From the NCBI GenBank assembly GCA_026390595.1, contig JAPLFQ010000033.1, positions 138,114 to 202,113 on the forward strand: a stretch of 64,000 nucleotides of DNA. Reading direction: 5' to 3'. A program made the translations under genes and the position numbers. The stretch comes from Ignavibacteriales bacterium. Lineage in GTDB: Bacteria; Bacteroidota; Ignavibacteria; UBA10030. This document shows, one piece after another, positions 1-8,434 of the stretch. The notes beneath the pieces were generated by a model that worked only from the letters and a program-made list of their open reading frames with translations, ran no database searches and had not been told where the DNA came from. Within the stretch, counting starts at the first letter, position 1. Every line of letters starts with the position of its first letter.

Positions 1-353
1 CTGCGGGAGGCAGCTTCTGGAAGCGAGTCGAATCGAACACCATGAGAATGAGGGGCCGGACGAAGACGCTGCGATTGTTCGAATCTCTTGGGATTCGCTA
101 TGTTCTCTATGGTCATATCCATCGAAATGAGATTTACCAGAACAATGCGATTACCCTTCTGAACGGCGCCGGCGCTGTGTGCGACGACCCTATCAGATTC
201 CTGAAGTATAACCAGATTCTCCATTCCAACGGCATTGACCATCTCCAAACAGTCACGCTTCCGATTCCATTTCAGGTTCCTTCGTTCGCGCTCCCGAAAC
301 ATCGACTTCACTTTCCGGTCGCGACTCCCCCCGTACCCTCAACCGCAGAGTGA
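1..353 (+). CDS. metallophosphoesterase, C-terminal part (gene enters from the left edge)
   Basis: The reading frame is open from base 3 to a TGA at 351-353, so the gene begins outside the window. The visible protein carries GHIHRN after a hydrophobic strand (IRYVLYGHIH), the C-terminal metal-binding GHxH motif of calcineurin-like phosphoesterases, followed by a short beta-rich tail with NGAGAV. This family hydrolyses phosphomono- or diesters using two metal ions; the substrate cannot be guessed from the tail. The HAD phosphatase gene starts 6 bases downstream on the same strand, so the two are probably co-transcribed. Confidence 0.75.
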   Translation, partial: AGGSFWKRVESNTMRMRGRTKTLRLFESLGIRYVLYGHIHRNEIYQNNAITLLNGAGAVCDDPIRFLKYNQILHSNGIDHLQTVTLPIPFQVPSFALPKHRLHFPVATPPVPSTAE

Positions 354-359
354 AGGTAC

Positions 360-1142
360 GTGATAGATCTTTTGAAATGGCAGTTGGTGGAAGCTGAGAA
401 TCGGGTAATGCGTGCGTCCGATCAGGCAATTGAACGTGTTGCAGTTTTCGACCTCGATGGAACGCTCCTTATCGGAGATATCGGGGATGCTGTTTTCGCC
501 TATCTCATTCTCGAAGGTCACCGCCTCACATTGAGCTGGGGAGAGTATCAACACCTTCTCCGAACCCACAAAAGCAAGGCCTACCGCACGGTAGTCGAAG
601 CGATGGCGGGACTGGAACCTGATACTATTGTGCGGGCAACATCGGCGGTGATGAATGCTGCAAAGGAGTACCTCACTCTTGGATCAGACCGTGTGAGGAA
701 ACCCAAACCCCGACCTTTGCTTTCCCAGTTCGTTTCCCTGCTCCACCAACTTCAGTATCAAGTCTTCGTGATATCCGCGAGTAACCATGTTTCGGTTCAG
801 CACGTTTCGCAAGCGTGGTTCAACGTCCCCCCATCGCATGCCTTCGGCATCCAGAGTCGAACGTTTGAAGGCCGTTTGACGGCTGAACTCCTCTCCCCTG
901 TCCCCATTGGCCCGGGAAAGGCTGAGCTCTTCAGGCTTGCTGCGGGTTCGGCCGTCCCTTTGATTACTGGTACCGACAGCGCACTGGATATTCCTCTGCT
1001 TCGGATAACACATCCCATGGGCTTCACTGTTTGGCTCGGTGACAATCCCAGTGACTATAACGCTGCCATGGCTACTGTCAAGGGTGGGCAGAAGATCTTC
1101 TTTGCAGGATCGGACGAAGAGCCAGAATCGGATGACTACTAA
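360..1142 (+). CDS. HAD-superfamily phosphatase (phosphoserine-phosphatase-like)
   Basis: A 260-residue protein with the haloacid dehalogenase core: motif I DLDGT at residues 31-35 (nucleophile D31, general acid D33), motif II VISAS near 137-141, the motif III lysine in GPGKAE (K187) and motif IV GTDSALD at 204-210. The order and spacing fit the SerB-like subclass with a helical cap between motifs I and II. The substrate is unknown; a small phosphorylated metabolite is likely. The start is GTG at 360, preceded by GAAGGT; an ATG at 408 is the alternative. It follows the phosphoesterase by 6 bases. Its 3' end overlaps the convergent glycosidase gene by 4 bases, and no terminator hairpin is visible between them. 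Confidence 0.8.
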   Translation: MIDLLKWQLVEAENRVMRASDQAIERVAVFDLDGTLLIGDIGDAVFAYLILEGHRLTLSWGEYQHLLRTHKSKAYRTVVEAMAGLEPDTIVRATSAVMNAAKEYLTLGSDRVRKPKPRPLLSQFVSLLHQLQYQVFVISASNHVSVQHVSQAWFNVPPSHAFGIQSRTFEGRLTAELLSPVPIGPGKAELFRLAAGSAVPLITGTDSALDIPLLRITHPMGFTVWLGDNPSDYNAAMATVKGGQKIFFAGSDEEPESDDY

Positions 1143-3526
1143 GCTTCGAGCTGAATGAGGGCAGTGGAGACGTGCGGGGAAAACCTGATCTTCATCCCCC
1201 GAGGTAAGTTTTCTGATGCGATGAGGTGATGAGGGGACGACGGACTGATCTTCCTTGCCCTCCATGGCAGAAGAACATCGATCGAGCTTGGAGAGGATTT
1301 TGGAAGAAACCGTGACGCAAAAGAAAGGTTGAAGGAGTTATCCGTTTGAAATTCCAGTGCGAGGCTGATCTTGCCGAACCCGGTAGGAGCGTCGGTGATT
1401 CTGAGATTCCTCCCCTTTTTCATCAGGTGGGGCGCCGCACCGGCAAAGAACTCCAATCTTCCCTCTTGTTCTCTCAAGAGACAATCACGCAGAAAGAGAA
1501 CTACTTCGGCAGCCGCCCAACCATGATGACCGTCCCCCATCGCCCCACCCTCCGTTTTCGGGTGAATTGCTTCAGGAAACGTGTAGCTTGCGGTCGCTTG
1601 CCGAAAGATCGAAGCAGCAATCCTCCATGCGTCATCACTTTCTCCTTGATTCAGAAGAGAATGTGCTACCTGCAAGGTGAGATATGCATTGTATCCTGAA
1701 TGAATAATGGGATGATAGAAGCCCCGCTCGTCGATGAACCTCTCAACAATCGCTTTGAGGGTCTCCCTTGGATGTGGGATGGTCGGTTCGAAAAGACTCA
1801 ACGGATAGATACTGCTCACCGAACCAATGGCACTCTCGTCGAAGGGCCTGGACGGCGTCGACGGTATGAGGGGTACGCCCAATCTCTGTTCGACCGACCG
1901 GAAAGACTCCAGCAGATCGCTCTCGAACTCCGAGGCCTCGGTCTCGAAAAGCGTCGCTGCGCTTTCATGCCGAAGCTCCCTAGCAATCTCAGAGAGAGCC
2001 TTCAATCCAGCCAGGCTCCAGAATGAATCCCAGTAGTATTGATCGACGGTACCTAGGTGCTCTGCACTCAGACTCTCGGGCATCAATCTTTTGTGCGTTG
2101 AGCCCGTGTTTCCCGTCTTCCTTCGCATGCGAATGATCCAGCGTCCAGCTTTGGCGAGCGCCGGATACAATTCCTTCAGCCACAGCAACGAACGGGTAAA
2201 TCGATAGTGTTCGTAGACCGTCCAGAGCACGGCACCATTCGAGTCCCACTCTCCCCCAGGCGCACGGAAAAACCCATCTGACATCAGTCGTGTTGGGAAC
2301 CCATCGATAACCTGACGGACACGTTTGGGAAAGCCGAGCACGTCCAGCGCTTTCAGCATCGGAGCGGCATCGCGAAACCAGAAATGGTGATAGAGATATG
2401 GGCCGGGAGAGATGAAATCTCCATCCTGGAACTGCAGGAGAGCATTCCGGGAGGCCTCGAAGAGTTCCTGCAATGAATCGTCGCCGAAATCAATAGCCGC
2501 GGAACCTTCAAGCTCTTTCGCCCACGCTGCTTGTTGCTCGCCTCTCCGTTTCTCAAAGGACACTCTCCAGGTTCGCTTAATCGGGCTCGCCTTGAGCTCC
2601 GCCCTGGTTCCGAGAGCCATGCTGTAGCAAATGGATTGCTCGGCCGAGGGACTGAGAGTCAGATCAAAAAGAGCAACGGCGTTGGCCAGCCCTTTTGCGC
2701 AGGCAATTGTGTCCCTGTGTTCAGCTGTTTGTTCCGACTTGATGCTCCTTGCAGCGTCCCCGAGGCTGGCACTGCCGAACACGACTGCTCTCGGTTCCTG
2801 AGCGAATACCATCCCGACGATCCCGTCGACGGAAGCAACGCGCGGCGATTCAAAGTCGATCTTCTTGATGGGTGCGACACCCTCCACTCCGAAAGGCCTG
2901 ATGGCAACGCCGACCTGCATGTGGCGGGGAACTGATGACTGATTCAGCACTGTTGCCCGACAAAACATGATATCCTTGCCGCCGCGCACACAACCTACAA
3001 AAGCCTCTGTCTGCAGTCGCAATCCTCGCCAGGTGAATGCGGTGGTGATGCGAGGTGCGTCTGTGTCGAGTTGTTGGTCGACGCTAGAAGACAGGCTGGG
3101 GAAGAATATCTCTCCGTTTTCAACCAGCCAGACATCGATAGACCATTCCCGCGGCAAGGGAGTAACGAGACCACGGGGATCAATGATTGCCTCATGAAAG
3201 CCTGTCGGAGACCCGAGTGCGGTCCAATCACGATGAGTGATGTTGATGAGAAGCGGGTTCTGAGAGCGGGGAATGAAGCTGGCGCTTCCTGGCTCAAGCT
3301 GCCGGTGAACCCAGTATGGATAAATCCATGAGCGGTTCATCTGCAACACGCTGAAGTTCAGCAGACCGCGGATGAGCATGGGGGCGCTCAGTTCAAAGAG
3401 CTCACGCGGGAAGCCCGTTCCGTCAACGTCACCTGCGGCGCTGACGAGACGGAATTGGGAGAGAGATTCTTCGGAGAGATTGAGCTTCTTGAGAGCCTGC
3501 TCAAGCAGGAACGAATTCAGGTTCAC
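1139..3526 (-). CDS. six-hairpin (alpha/alpha6) glycosidase-like protein, amylo-1,6-glucosidase/glucoamylase type
   Basis: A 795-residue protein. The N-terminal ~330 residues are beta-rich, and the C-terminal half has the alternating helix pattern and signature stretches of (alpha/alpha)6 glycosidases: HHFWFRDAAPML, APGGEWDSNGAV, YYWDSFWSLAGL and GDGHHGWAAAE. Acidic residues in these stretches are the likely catalytic and substrate contacts, but the exact pair cannot be assigned by eye. No signal peptide is visible, so it is probably cytoplasmic and may act on glycogen- or trehalose-like alpha-glucans. The start is GTG at 3526 with no clear Shine-Dalgarno. It lies 15 bases after the histidine kinase gene and is probably the third gene of that operon. 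GH15, GH63 or GH37 relatives remain possible. Confidence 0.7.
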   Translation of the reverse strand: MNLNSFLLEQALKKLNLSEESLSQFRLVSAAGDVDGTGFPRELFELSAPMLIRGLLNFSVLQMNRSWIYPYWVHRQLEPGSASFIPRSQNPLLINITHRDWTALGSPTGFHEAIIDPRGLVTPLPREWSIDVWLVENGEIFFPSLSSSVDQQLDTDAPRITTAFTWRGLRLQTEAFVGCVRGGKDIMFCRATVLNQSSVPRHMQVGVAIRPFGVEGVAPIKKIDFESPRVASVDGIVGMVFAQEPRAVVFGSASLGDAARSIKSEQTAEHRDTIACAKGLANAVALFDLTLSPSAEQSICYSMALGTRAELKASPIKRTWRVSFEKRRGEQQAAWAKELEGSAAIDFGDDSLQELFEASRNALLQFQDGDFISPGPYLYHHFWFRDAAPMLKALDVLGFPKRVRQVIDGFPTRLMSDGFFRAPGGEWDSNGAVLWTVYEHYRFTRSLLWLKELYPALAKAGRWIIRMRRKTGNTGSTHKRLMPESLSAEHLGTVDQYYWDSFWSLAGLKALSEIARELRHESAATLFETEASEFESDLLESFRSVEQRLGVPLIPSTPSRPFDESAIGSVSSIYPLSLFEPTIPHPRETLKAIVERFIDERGFYHPIIHSGYNAYLTLQVAHSLLNQGESDDAWRIAASIFRQATASYTFPEAIHPKTEGGAMGDGHHGWAAAEVVLFLRDCLLREQEGRLEFFAGAAPHLMKKGRNLRITDAPTGFGKISLALEFQTDNSFNLSFASRFLPKSSPSSIDVLLPWRARKISPSSPHHLIASENLPRGMKIRFSPHVSTALIQLEA

Positions 3527-3541
3527 TGTCAGGCACCGGCG

Positions 3542-4984
3542 CTACTTATTCAGGTCGAATGCGAACGTGGTGCCTTTGCCTACCTCGCTTGTCACTGAGA
3601 TCTTGCTGCTGTGTGCTTCGATGATGTGTTTGACGATGGCAAGTCCGAGGCCTGTCCCCCCCACATCCCGGGAACGGGTCTTGTCTACCCTGTAGAACCT
3701 CTCGAAGATCCTTGGAAGGTGTACAGACTCGATACCCGGGCCGCTGTCGGCGATCGAGATCGTCACAGAACGCTCGGATTCCATGAGGCGTACAGTGGTT
3801 GTGGCCCCTTCCGGACTGTACTTGATGGCATTGTCCACGAGATTTCCAAGAGCCTGGCGCAAACGATCTTTGTCGCCGAGCACCAGCACGTCGTGGTCAG
3901 GCGCATCGATAAGGAGATTCTGCTTTCTTTTGGCTGCAGCGTCCGAAAAGTCTGCAATAAGGTTCTTCAGTATCGACACAGCGTCGACGTACCGGAAACT
4001 CATTTTCATTTCGCCTGACTCGATGCGTGAAATCTCGATGAGGTCAGTCAGGAGTATATCCAGGCGGTTTGCGTGATGATAGGCCTTTTCGACGAATCTT
4101 CGGTTCACTGCCGCGTCATCCAGTGCCCCTTCGAGAAGCGTCTCAAGAAAGCCTTTCAACGAGAAGATCGGTGTTCGGAGCTCGTGGGACACATTACCCA
4201 GAAATTCACTTCGAACGCGCTCGAGTTTCTTCAGCTGCTCAATATCTGCCTTGAGCTTGTCCGTCATTTCGTTGATCAGTTCCGCCAGCCGGCCAATCTC
4301 ATCATTCGAGCGAACGGGGAGCTTCTGGTCGAGGTTGCCCGCCTTGATCTCCTTGACCATTTCAGCGATCTCCGTGAGGGAACTCGTCAATCGCCTGGAG
4401 ACAATCCGACTTGCCATCAGCACGACAAGAAGGATGACAATCGACCCGACAACGATTTTGAAGCGAATCTCGTACATCACGCGATTGACCTCTGTCAGTT
4501 CGACGGAAACCCGGACGAACTGAAGATTTCGAAACACGGCCGCGGACGGGACGGCGACCTTCTGTGCAACGTACACAAGGTCTTGATTAATCGATTTGCT
4601 GGTTCTGACGTTTGAACCGGTTCCCTTCTGGCGGGCTTCGACAACTTCCGGTCGCTGAGAGTGATTTTCGAGACCTCCAAGCAGAGAATCAGGAACGGAT
4701 GAGTCATAGACAACCACCCCCGAAGAATCAATAAGCGTGATACGCATACGCGCCGCCAGGGACATTACTGTGAGATCTTTCTCCACGTTGTCACGCGATT
4801 CCCCCCGCACCGTCCAATCCTGTAAGAGCGAGTGTATCACGTTGGTTTCAGTGCGAAGGCCTGAGAGCAACCGGTCGAAGAAATACCTCTCAATCTCGTA
4901 GCTCAGCAGCACTCCCAGAAGAGCAATGACGAGAACCGAGATGGCAATGAATGTGACAGCTATCCGTGTACGTATGCTGCGCAT
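3542..4984 (-). CDS. sensor histidine kinase, PhoR-like
   Basis: A 480-residue membrane kinase. TM1 is at about 7-28; an extracytoplasmic sensor region runs from 30 to 170; TM2 is at about 174-194, followed by a HAMP linker to about 247. HisKA has phospho-acceptor H267 in NVSHELRTP. The ATPase domain has N box NLVDNAIKYS (N385), G1 DSGPG (413-417) and G2 GGTGLGLA (442-449). It autophosphorylates and passes phosphate to the regulator encoded just upstream. The start ATG shares one base with the regulator's stop (TGATG), so translation is coupled. Phosphate or envelope sensing is suggested by the PhoR resemblance only; no pst or phoU genes are in the window. Confidence 0.9.
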   Translation of the reverse strand: MRSIRTRIAVTFIAISVLVIALLGVLLSYEIERYFFDRLLSGLRTETNVIHSLLQDWTVRGESRDNVEKDLTVMSLAARMRITLIDSSGVVVYDSSVPDSLLGGLENHSQRPEVVEARQKGTGSNVRTSKSINQDLVYVAQKVAVPSAAVFRNLQFVRVSVELTEVNRVMYEIRFKIVVGSIVILLVVLMASRIVSRRLTSSLTEIAEMVKEIKAGNLDQKLPVRSNDEIGRLAELINEMTDKLKADIEQLKKLERVRSEFLGNVSHELRTPIFSLKGFLETLLEGALDDAAVNRRFVEKAYHHANRLDILLTDLIEISRIESGEMKMSFRYVDAVSILKNLIADFSDAAAKRKQNLLIDAPDHDVLVLGDKDRLRQALGNLVDNAIKYSPEGATTTVRLMESERSVTISIADSGPGIESVHLPRIFERFYRVDKTRSRDVGGTGLGLAIVKHIIEAHSSKISVTSEVGKGTTFAFDLNK

Positions 4985-5673
4985 CAGAGATCCTTTCGAA
5001 AGCGATAGCCAACGCCTTTTACTGTTTCGATGTGGTGTGCGTGTTTGCCCAGCTTCTCCCGAATCTTCCGGATGTGAACATCGATCGTCCGGTCAATGAC
5101 ATACACGTCGTGGCCCCAGATTTCGTTGAGCAACGTCTGGCGAGAGACCACGCGCTCGGGATGTCGGGCAAGGAAGAGGAGCAATTCGAATTCTTTCTTA
5201 GGCAAATGAATGTCGTTCTTGCCAATGGAGACGACGTAGTTGTTCATCTGAATGTCCAGTTCACCAACTCTCAGAACGTCCGACTCGTCGGCCTCCTCCC
5301 CTTCCTCCCGCGCTTTCAATACACGCTTCACGCGAGCCAGAAACGTGCGTACTTTCACCGGCTTTGCGATGTAGTCGTCAGCGCCCAGCTCCAGACCTAC
5401 GACCTCATCGGCCTCGCTATCCCGCGCTGTCAGGAAAATAATCGGCGTCTTGGCCGTCCCTGGATCCTTCCGTATCGCTTTGCACACCTCCAGGCCGTCC
5501 AGTTCAGGCATCATGACATCCAAGACGACGAGGTTCGGACGCTGCTTGACATACCTCAGTGCCTCTTTGCCATTCCCGGCCGTAAGGACGCGATAGCCTT
5601 CTTTCTCGAGGTTATACTTCAGCAATTCCAGGATGTCTTTTTCGTCATCAACGACAAGTATGGTGGAAACCAT
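4984..5673 (-). CDS. OmpR/PhoB-family response regulator
   Basis: A 229-residue two-domain regulator. The receiver domain (1-120) has acidic pocket D9-D10, phospho-acceptor D52 in LVVLDVMMP, T82 and K104 in ADDYIAKPV. The C-terminal winged helix (about 130-229) has ERVVSRQTLLNEIWG, RTIDVHIRKIREKLG and the wing TVKGVGYRF. It is the transcription-factor partner of the kinase encoded immediately downstream. It is probably transcribed from the promoter at 5813-5841, giving a leader of about 130 bases. Targets cannot be told from the window. The long opposite-strand open frame over this gene is a shadow. Confidence 0.93.
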   Translation of the reverse strand: MVSTILVVDDEKDILELLKYNLEKEGYRVLTAGNGKEALRYVKQRPNLVVLDVMMPELDGLEVCKAIRKDPGTAKTPIIFLTARDSEADEVVGLELGADDYIAKPVKVRTFLARVKRVLKAREEGEEADESDVLRVGELDIQMNNYVVSIGKNDIHLPKKEFELLLFLARHPERVVSRQTLLNEIWGHDVYVIDRTIDVHIRKIREKLGKHAHHIETVKGVGYRFRKDL

Positions 5674-5812
5674 TGGCCTCTCGAGACAAACACTGAAGGA
5701 AACTCTGGCACGGGTTCATGAATCCCCCACGAGGGAGGATGACAATACGCTAATACCTCTCGAAGAAACGAACCGAGGGAAGGTGAAAATGCACGTGGGT
5801 TCAATGCGGAGA

Positions 5813-5841
5813 AATGTACGAACAAGATTAGTCAGACTCAA
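5813..5841 (-). promoter_or_regulatory. promoter for the 5673-1139 two-component/glycosidase operon
   Basis: On the minus strand TTGAGT is followed after exactly 17 bases by TACATT. This matches the TTGnnn-N17-TAnnTT pattern seen at ten other gene starts here. It would start transcription near 5806, about 130 bases before the regulator's ATG. Nothing else was recognised between 5674 and 5812. Confidence 0.5.
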
Positions 5842-5990
5842 ATAAAAGCACGGATGAGGTGCCCTCCTGTGAAATGCGCGAGTCGAAAGCCAAAGAGTAA
5901 TAGGAGCATAATTCATAGGCGGTACCAGCGGAGGAACCTTGTTCAGGTCCAACGACACAGGGGAATGTAGATACGCGCAGCCTTCACAGG

Positions 5991-6026
5991 AAAGCAAAAT
6001 GGGGAATCAAGACCGCTGATCCCCCA
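5991..6026 (-). terminator. probable rho-independent terminator downstream of the second kinase gene
   Basis: Read on the minus strand, a 10-bp stem with one mismatch (TGGGGGATCA / TGATTCCCCA) closes a 7-base loop and is followed by TTTTGCTTT. It lies about 200 bases after the stop of the kinase gene (6227), leaving an untranslated stretch at 6027-6226 in which nothing else was recognised. It separates the two adjacent two-component operons. Confidence 0.5.
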
Positions 6027-6226
6027 CGCTCTCGTTTGCACCAACTGAGAGTCCTGGCGGTCCTCTCAGTCCTTTTCCTCTTGTTCATTCACGCCCCTAG
6101 GTATGCGAAAGTTGGACAATCTAGGGTCTTGAATCTCCCATCAAGATACGAGAAACGAATCTCTTCTAGATCCAAACACAAAGCCGGCACCGATGGAACC
6201 CGATCCCACGATGGAACTGGCGGAGC

Positions 6227-7618
6227 TTACGCAGGTGAGCCCCCGAGCGGCAATTCTACCGTAAACGTGCTCCCTTTCCCCTCCTGGCTTTTCACAGAGA
6301 TCGATCCTCCGTGCAATGCGACAAAACGTTGGGAAATCGCGAGTCCGAGGCCGCTCCCGTCCGTGGTCGACCGTGGTTTCGCACCGCGGTAGAACCGCCT
6401 GAACACCTTCGCCTGTTCCGATTCGGGAATTCCGATTCCATGATCACTGATGACGATCGACGCCATACCGGGAGTTTGGTTGAGAATCAACGACACCGTA
6501 ACTGAGCTCTTCTTCCCTGAGTACTTGATGGCATTATCGAGAAGGTTAAGAATCACGCTCTTGAGTTTCTCGTGGTCACCGGAAACCTCCGCCGCGTCCC
6601 CAATAAAGACCTTTAGTTTCACATCTCTCTTCTTTGCTATCCCGCGAGCCGTCTGCACACATTCTATAACCAGTTCATCCAACCTGACCGCCGCCGTTTC
6701 CAATTTCATACGTGCAGCATCGAGTTTCGCGAGAACCAGGAGATCGCCGATCATGACAGACATTCGGTCAAGTTCAGCGAGAGATGCAGACAAGCTTTCC
6801 TTCACTCCCCGACTCCGGGCGGCGCGCGCGGCAGATTCCAATTCGCTCCGAATGATCGTGAGCGGCGTGCGAAGTTCGTGTGAGGCGTCTGCGACGAATT
6901 GCCTCTGCCCCTTGAATGTGTTGTCGATCCTCTCAATCATATCGTTCAACGCCTTCCCCAGTTGCCGCACTTCGTCATCGGCTGAAGGGAGAGCAAGCCG
7001 TGCGTCAAGGTTCGAGGCACTGATCTTCTCTGCGGTGCGAACCATGTTCATCATGGGTCTGAAGGCCATGCTTGTAATGAAGTACGCCGCACAACCGGCC
7101 AGCAACAGCCCTCCTGGAATGACTATGAAGAAGAGCAGTCTGAGGCGCTCCATCGTTTCTTCAATGTCGTGCATCGGTGCGGCCACCTGGACCAGGTATT
7201 GTATGCGGTTTTCTATCTCCACCGGCCATTGCAGCACCCGGTACTTGCGATGATTCCATTTTGCCATACCCTTTCGTGCCACTCCGGATGGGCCGGACTT
7301 CCAATCCACGTGCGCGTCGATTTCAAAACCGGAGTCGGTGAACACAACGTTGTTTCCGAGCGTGAGAAGTCTGATCCTTGTCCCCCTCAGACCCTCGGTC
7401 GTTATTGAATCCAACTCCGAGCGGTTGGGGAAACCTGGTTGCAGATGTTCTTCTTCCAGCTCCGTTTGGAGCTTATCCGCATGGCTCTCAAGCCGAGCAT
7501 CGAGTTTCGCGATCTCGGCATCCGAGATGCTTTCGTGAATGATCATTGCGAATGCGGTCACGAGAAGACCGAACGCAACTGTATACGCAACAATAAGTTT
7601 TGACTTGATGGTGAGCAT
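6227..7618 (-). CDS. sensor histidine kinase, CusS/heavy-metal-sensor-like architecture
   Basis: A 463-residue kinase. TM1 is at about 8-28, a periplasmic region with variable sequence at 30-155, TM2 at about 161-183, and HAMP with FRPMMNMVRTAEKIS. HisKA has phospho-acceptor H247 in DASHELRTP. The catalytic domain has NLLDNAIKYS, DHGIGIP and GSGLGLAI. The DASHELRTPLT signature and QRQFVADAS lead-in are typical of the CusS/QseC group. The cue is unknown. It starts 14 bases after the response-regulator stop, so it is the second gene of that unit, and the transcript probably ends at 5991-6026. The receptor encoded upstream makes it plausible that this system watches or controls an outer-membrane uptake function. 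Confidence 0.88.
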   Translation of the reverse strand: MLTIKSKLIVAYTVAFGLLVTAFAMIIHESISDAEIAKLDARLESHADKLQTELEEEHLQPGFPNRSELDSITTEGLRGTRIRLLTLGNNVVFTDSGFEIDAHVDWKSGPSGVARKGMAKWNHRKYRVLQWPVEIENRIQYLVQVAAPMHDIEETMERLRLLFFIVIPGGLLLAGCAAYFITSMAFRPMMNMVRTAEKISASNLDARLALPSADDEVRQLGKALNDMIERIDNTFKGQRQFVADASHELRTPLTIIRSELESAARAARSRGVKESLSASLAELDRMSVMIGDLLVLAKLDAARMKLETAAVRLDELVIECVQTARGIAKKRDVKLKVFIGDAAEVSGDHEKLKSVILNLLDNAIKYSGKKSSVTVSLILNQTPGMASIVISDHGIGIPESEQAKVFRRFYRGAKPRSTTDGSGLGLAISQRFVALHGGSISVKSQEGKGSTFTVELPLGGSPA

Positions 7619-7632
7619 GTGATCTGGAGTGT

Positions 7633-8310
7633 TCAGGGCTTTCGATCAGAGAACACATAGCCGCTTCCCCGGCTGGTATGAATCAAGGGAGCCGCATGGC
7701 CTTTGTCCACTTTCTGCCTCAGGAACTTGACGAAGGATTCAATCACATTGCTTCGGGGTTCGAAGTTCATATCCCAGAGATGCTCTGATATCCTCTGGCG
7801 TGAAATAATCTCGTGTGGATGCATCATGAACAGCTCGAGCAGAGCGAATTCCTTCGCCGACAGCGAGATCTCCTTCCCTTCGCGGAAGGCTTTGTGCGTC
7901 TTTACTTCAAGCCGAAGCCCAAACATCTCGATATCGGTGGACCGGACTTCAGTCCTTCGTCTCGCAAGCGATCGAATGCGCGCGAGGAGCTCTCCGGTGT
8001 GGAATGGTTTGGCCAGGTAATCATCTGCGCCGCTATCAAGCCCTTTGATCTTGTCTTCGACGTCATCAAGCGCTGTCAACATCAGTATTGGGGTCAGCAC
8101 CTTCTGCTCACGAATCCTGCGGCATGTCGTCCATCCATCCTGTTTTGGGAGGAGAACATCCAGGAGAATGACGTCATTCTCATTGATGACAGCGAGTTCC
8201 TCTCCAGCCACGCCATCGTACGCGACGTCGACGGCGAACCCCTCGGCCTTCAAACTCTTCTTCAACACAGCAGCGATTTTCTTGTCGTCTTCGATGAGCA
8301 GGATTCTCAT
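7633..8310 (-). CDS. OmpR-family response regulator paired with the 6227 kinase
   Basis: A 225-residue regulator. The receiver has D8-D9, phospho-acceptor D51 in VILLDVLLP, T79 and K101 in ADDYLAKPF. The winged-helix domain has SLSAKEFALLELFM, RSNVIESFVKFLRQKVD and the wing TSRGSGYVF. The CusR/QseB-like layout matches its partner kinase. A TonB-type receptor gene lies 114 bases upstream on the same strand. Its promoter contains an 11-bp-period direct repeat ending 10 bases before the -10 element, the geometry used by activated OmpR/PhoB-family regulators. The receptor is therefore a candidate target of this protein; this is inference. Confidence 0.9.
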   Translation of the reverse strand: MRILLIEDDKKIAAVLKKSLKAEGFAVDVAYDGVAGEELAVINENDVILLDVLLPKQDGWTTCRRIREQKVLTPILMLTALDDVEDKIKGLDSGADDYLAKPFHTGELLARIRSLARRRTEVRSTDIEMFGLRLEVKTHKAFREGKEISLSAKEFALLELFMMHPHEIISRQRISEHLWDMNFEPRSNVIESFVKFLRQKVDKGHAAPLIHTSRGSGYVFSDRKP

Positions 8311-8417
8311 GTGAAATTCAGCGTGTCATTATTTGTAGACGGTAAACGCACGTGTAACAACGTATAGCTTTTTGTCTGATTTTGCATTCGCCGGAACAAG
8401 ACGGGTTGCTCTCCAAG

Positions 8418-8434
8418 CAGTATCTCAGATACTG
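8418..8434. repeat. perfect 8-1-8 inverted repeat over the receptor stop codon
   Basis: CAGTATCT and AGATACTG flank a single C, and the receptor stop codon (8425-8427) lies inside. There is no T-run on the minus strand, so it is a poor terminator. It sits about 110 bases upstream of the response-regulator start and could be an operator. An 8-bp dyad can arise by chance. Confidence 0.3.

Noticed and set aside
4966..5721. 251-codon plus-strand open frame
   Set aside because: It lies wholly opposite a clear response regulator, has no family similarity and no ribosome site.
6036..6392. Plus-strand frame starting with a hydrophobic, signal-like stretch
   Set aside because: It starts at TTG without a ribosome site and runs antisense into the kinase gene; the hydrophobic run is probably accidental.
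8332..8360. TTGTTA, 17 bases, TACAAA upstream of the second response regulator
   Set aside because: The spacing fits, but the -10 does not end in TT as the others do; kept out of the promoter list.
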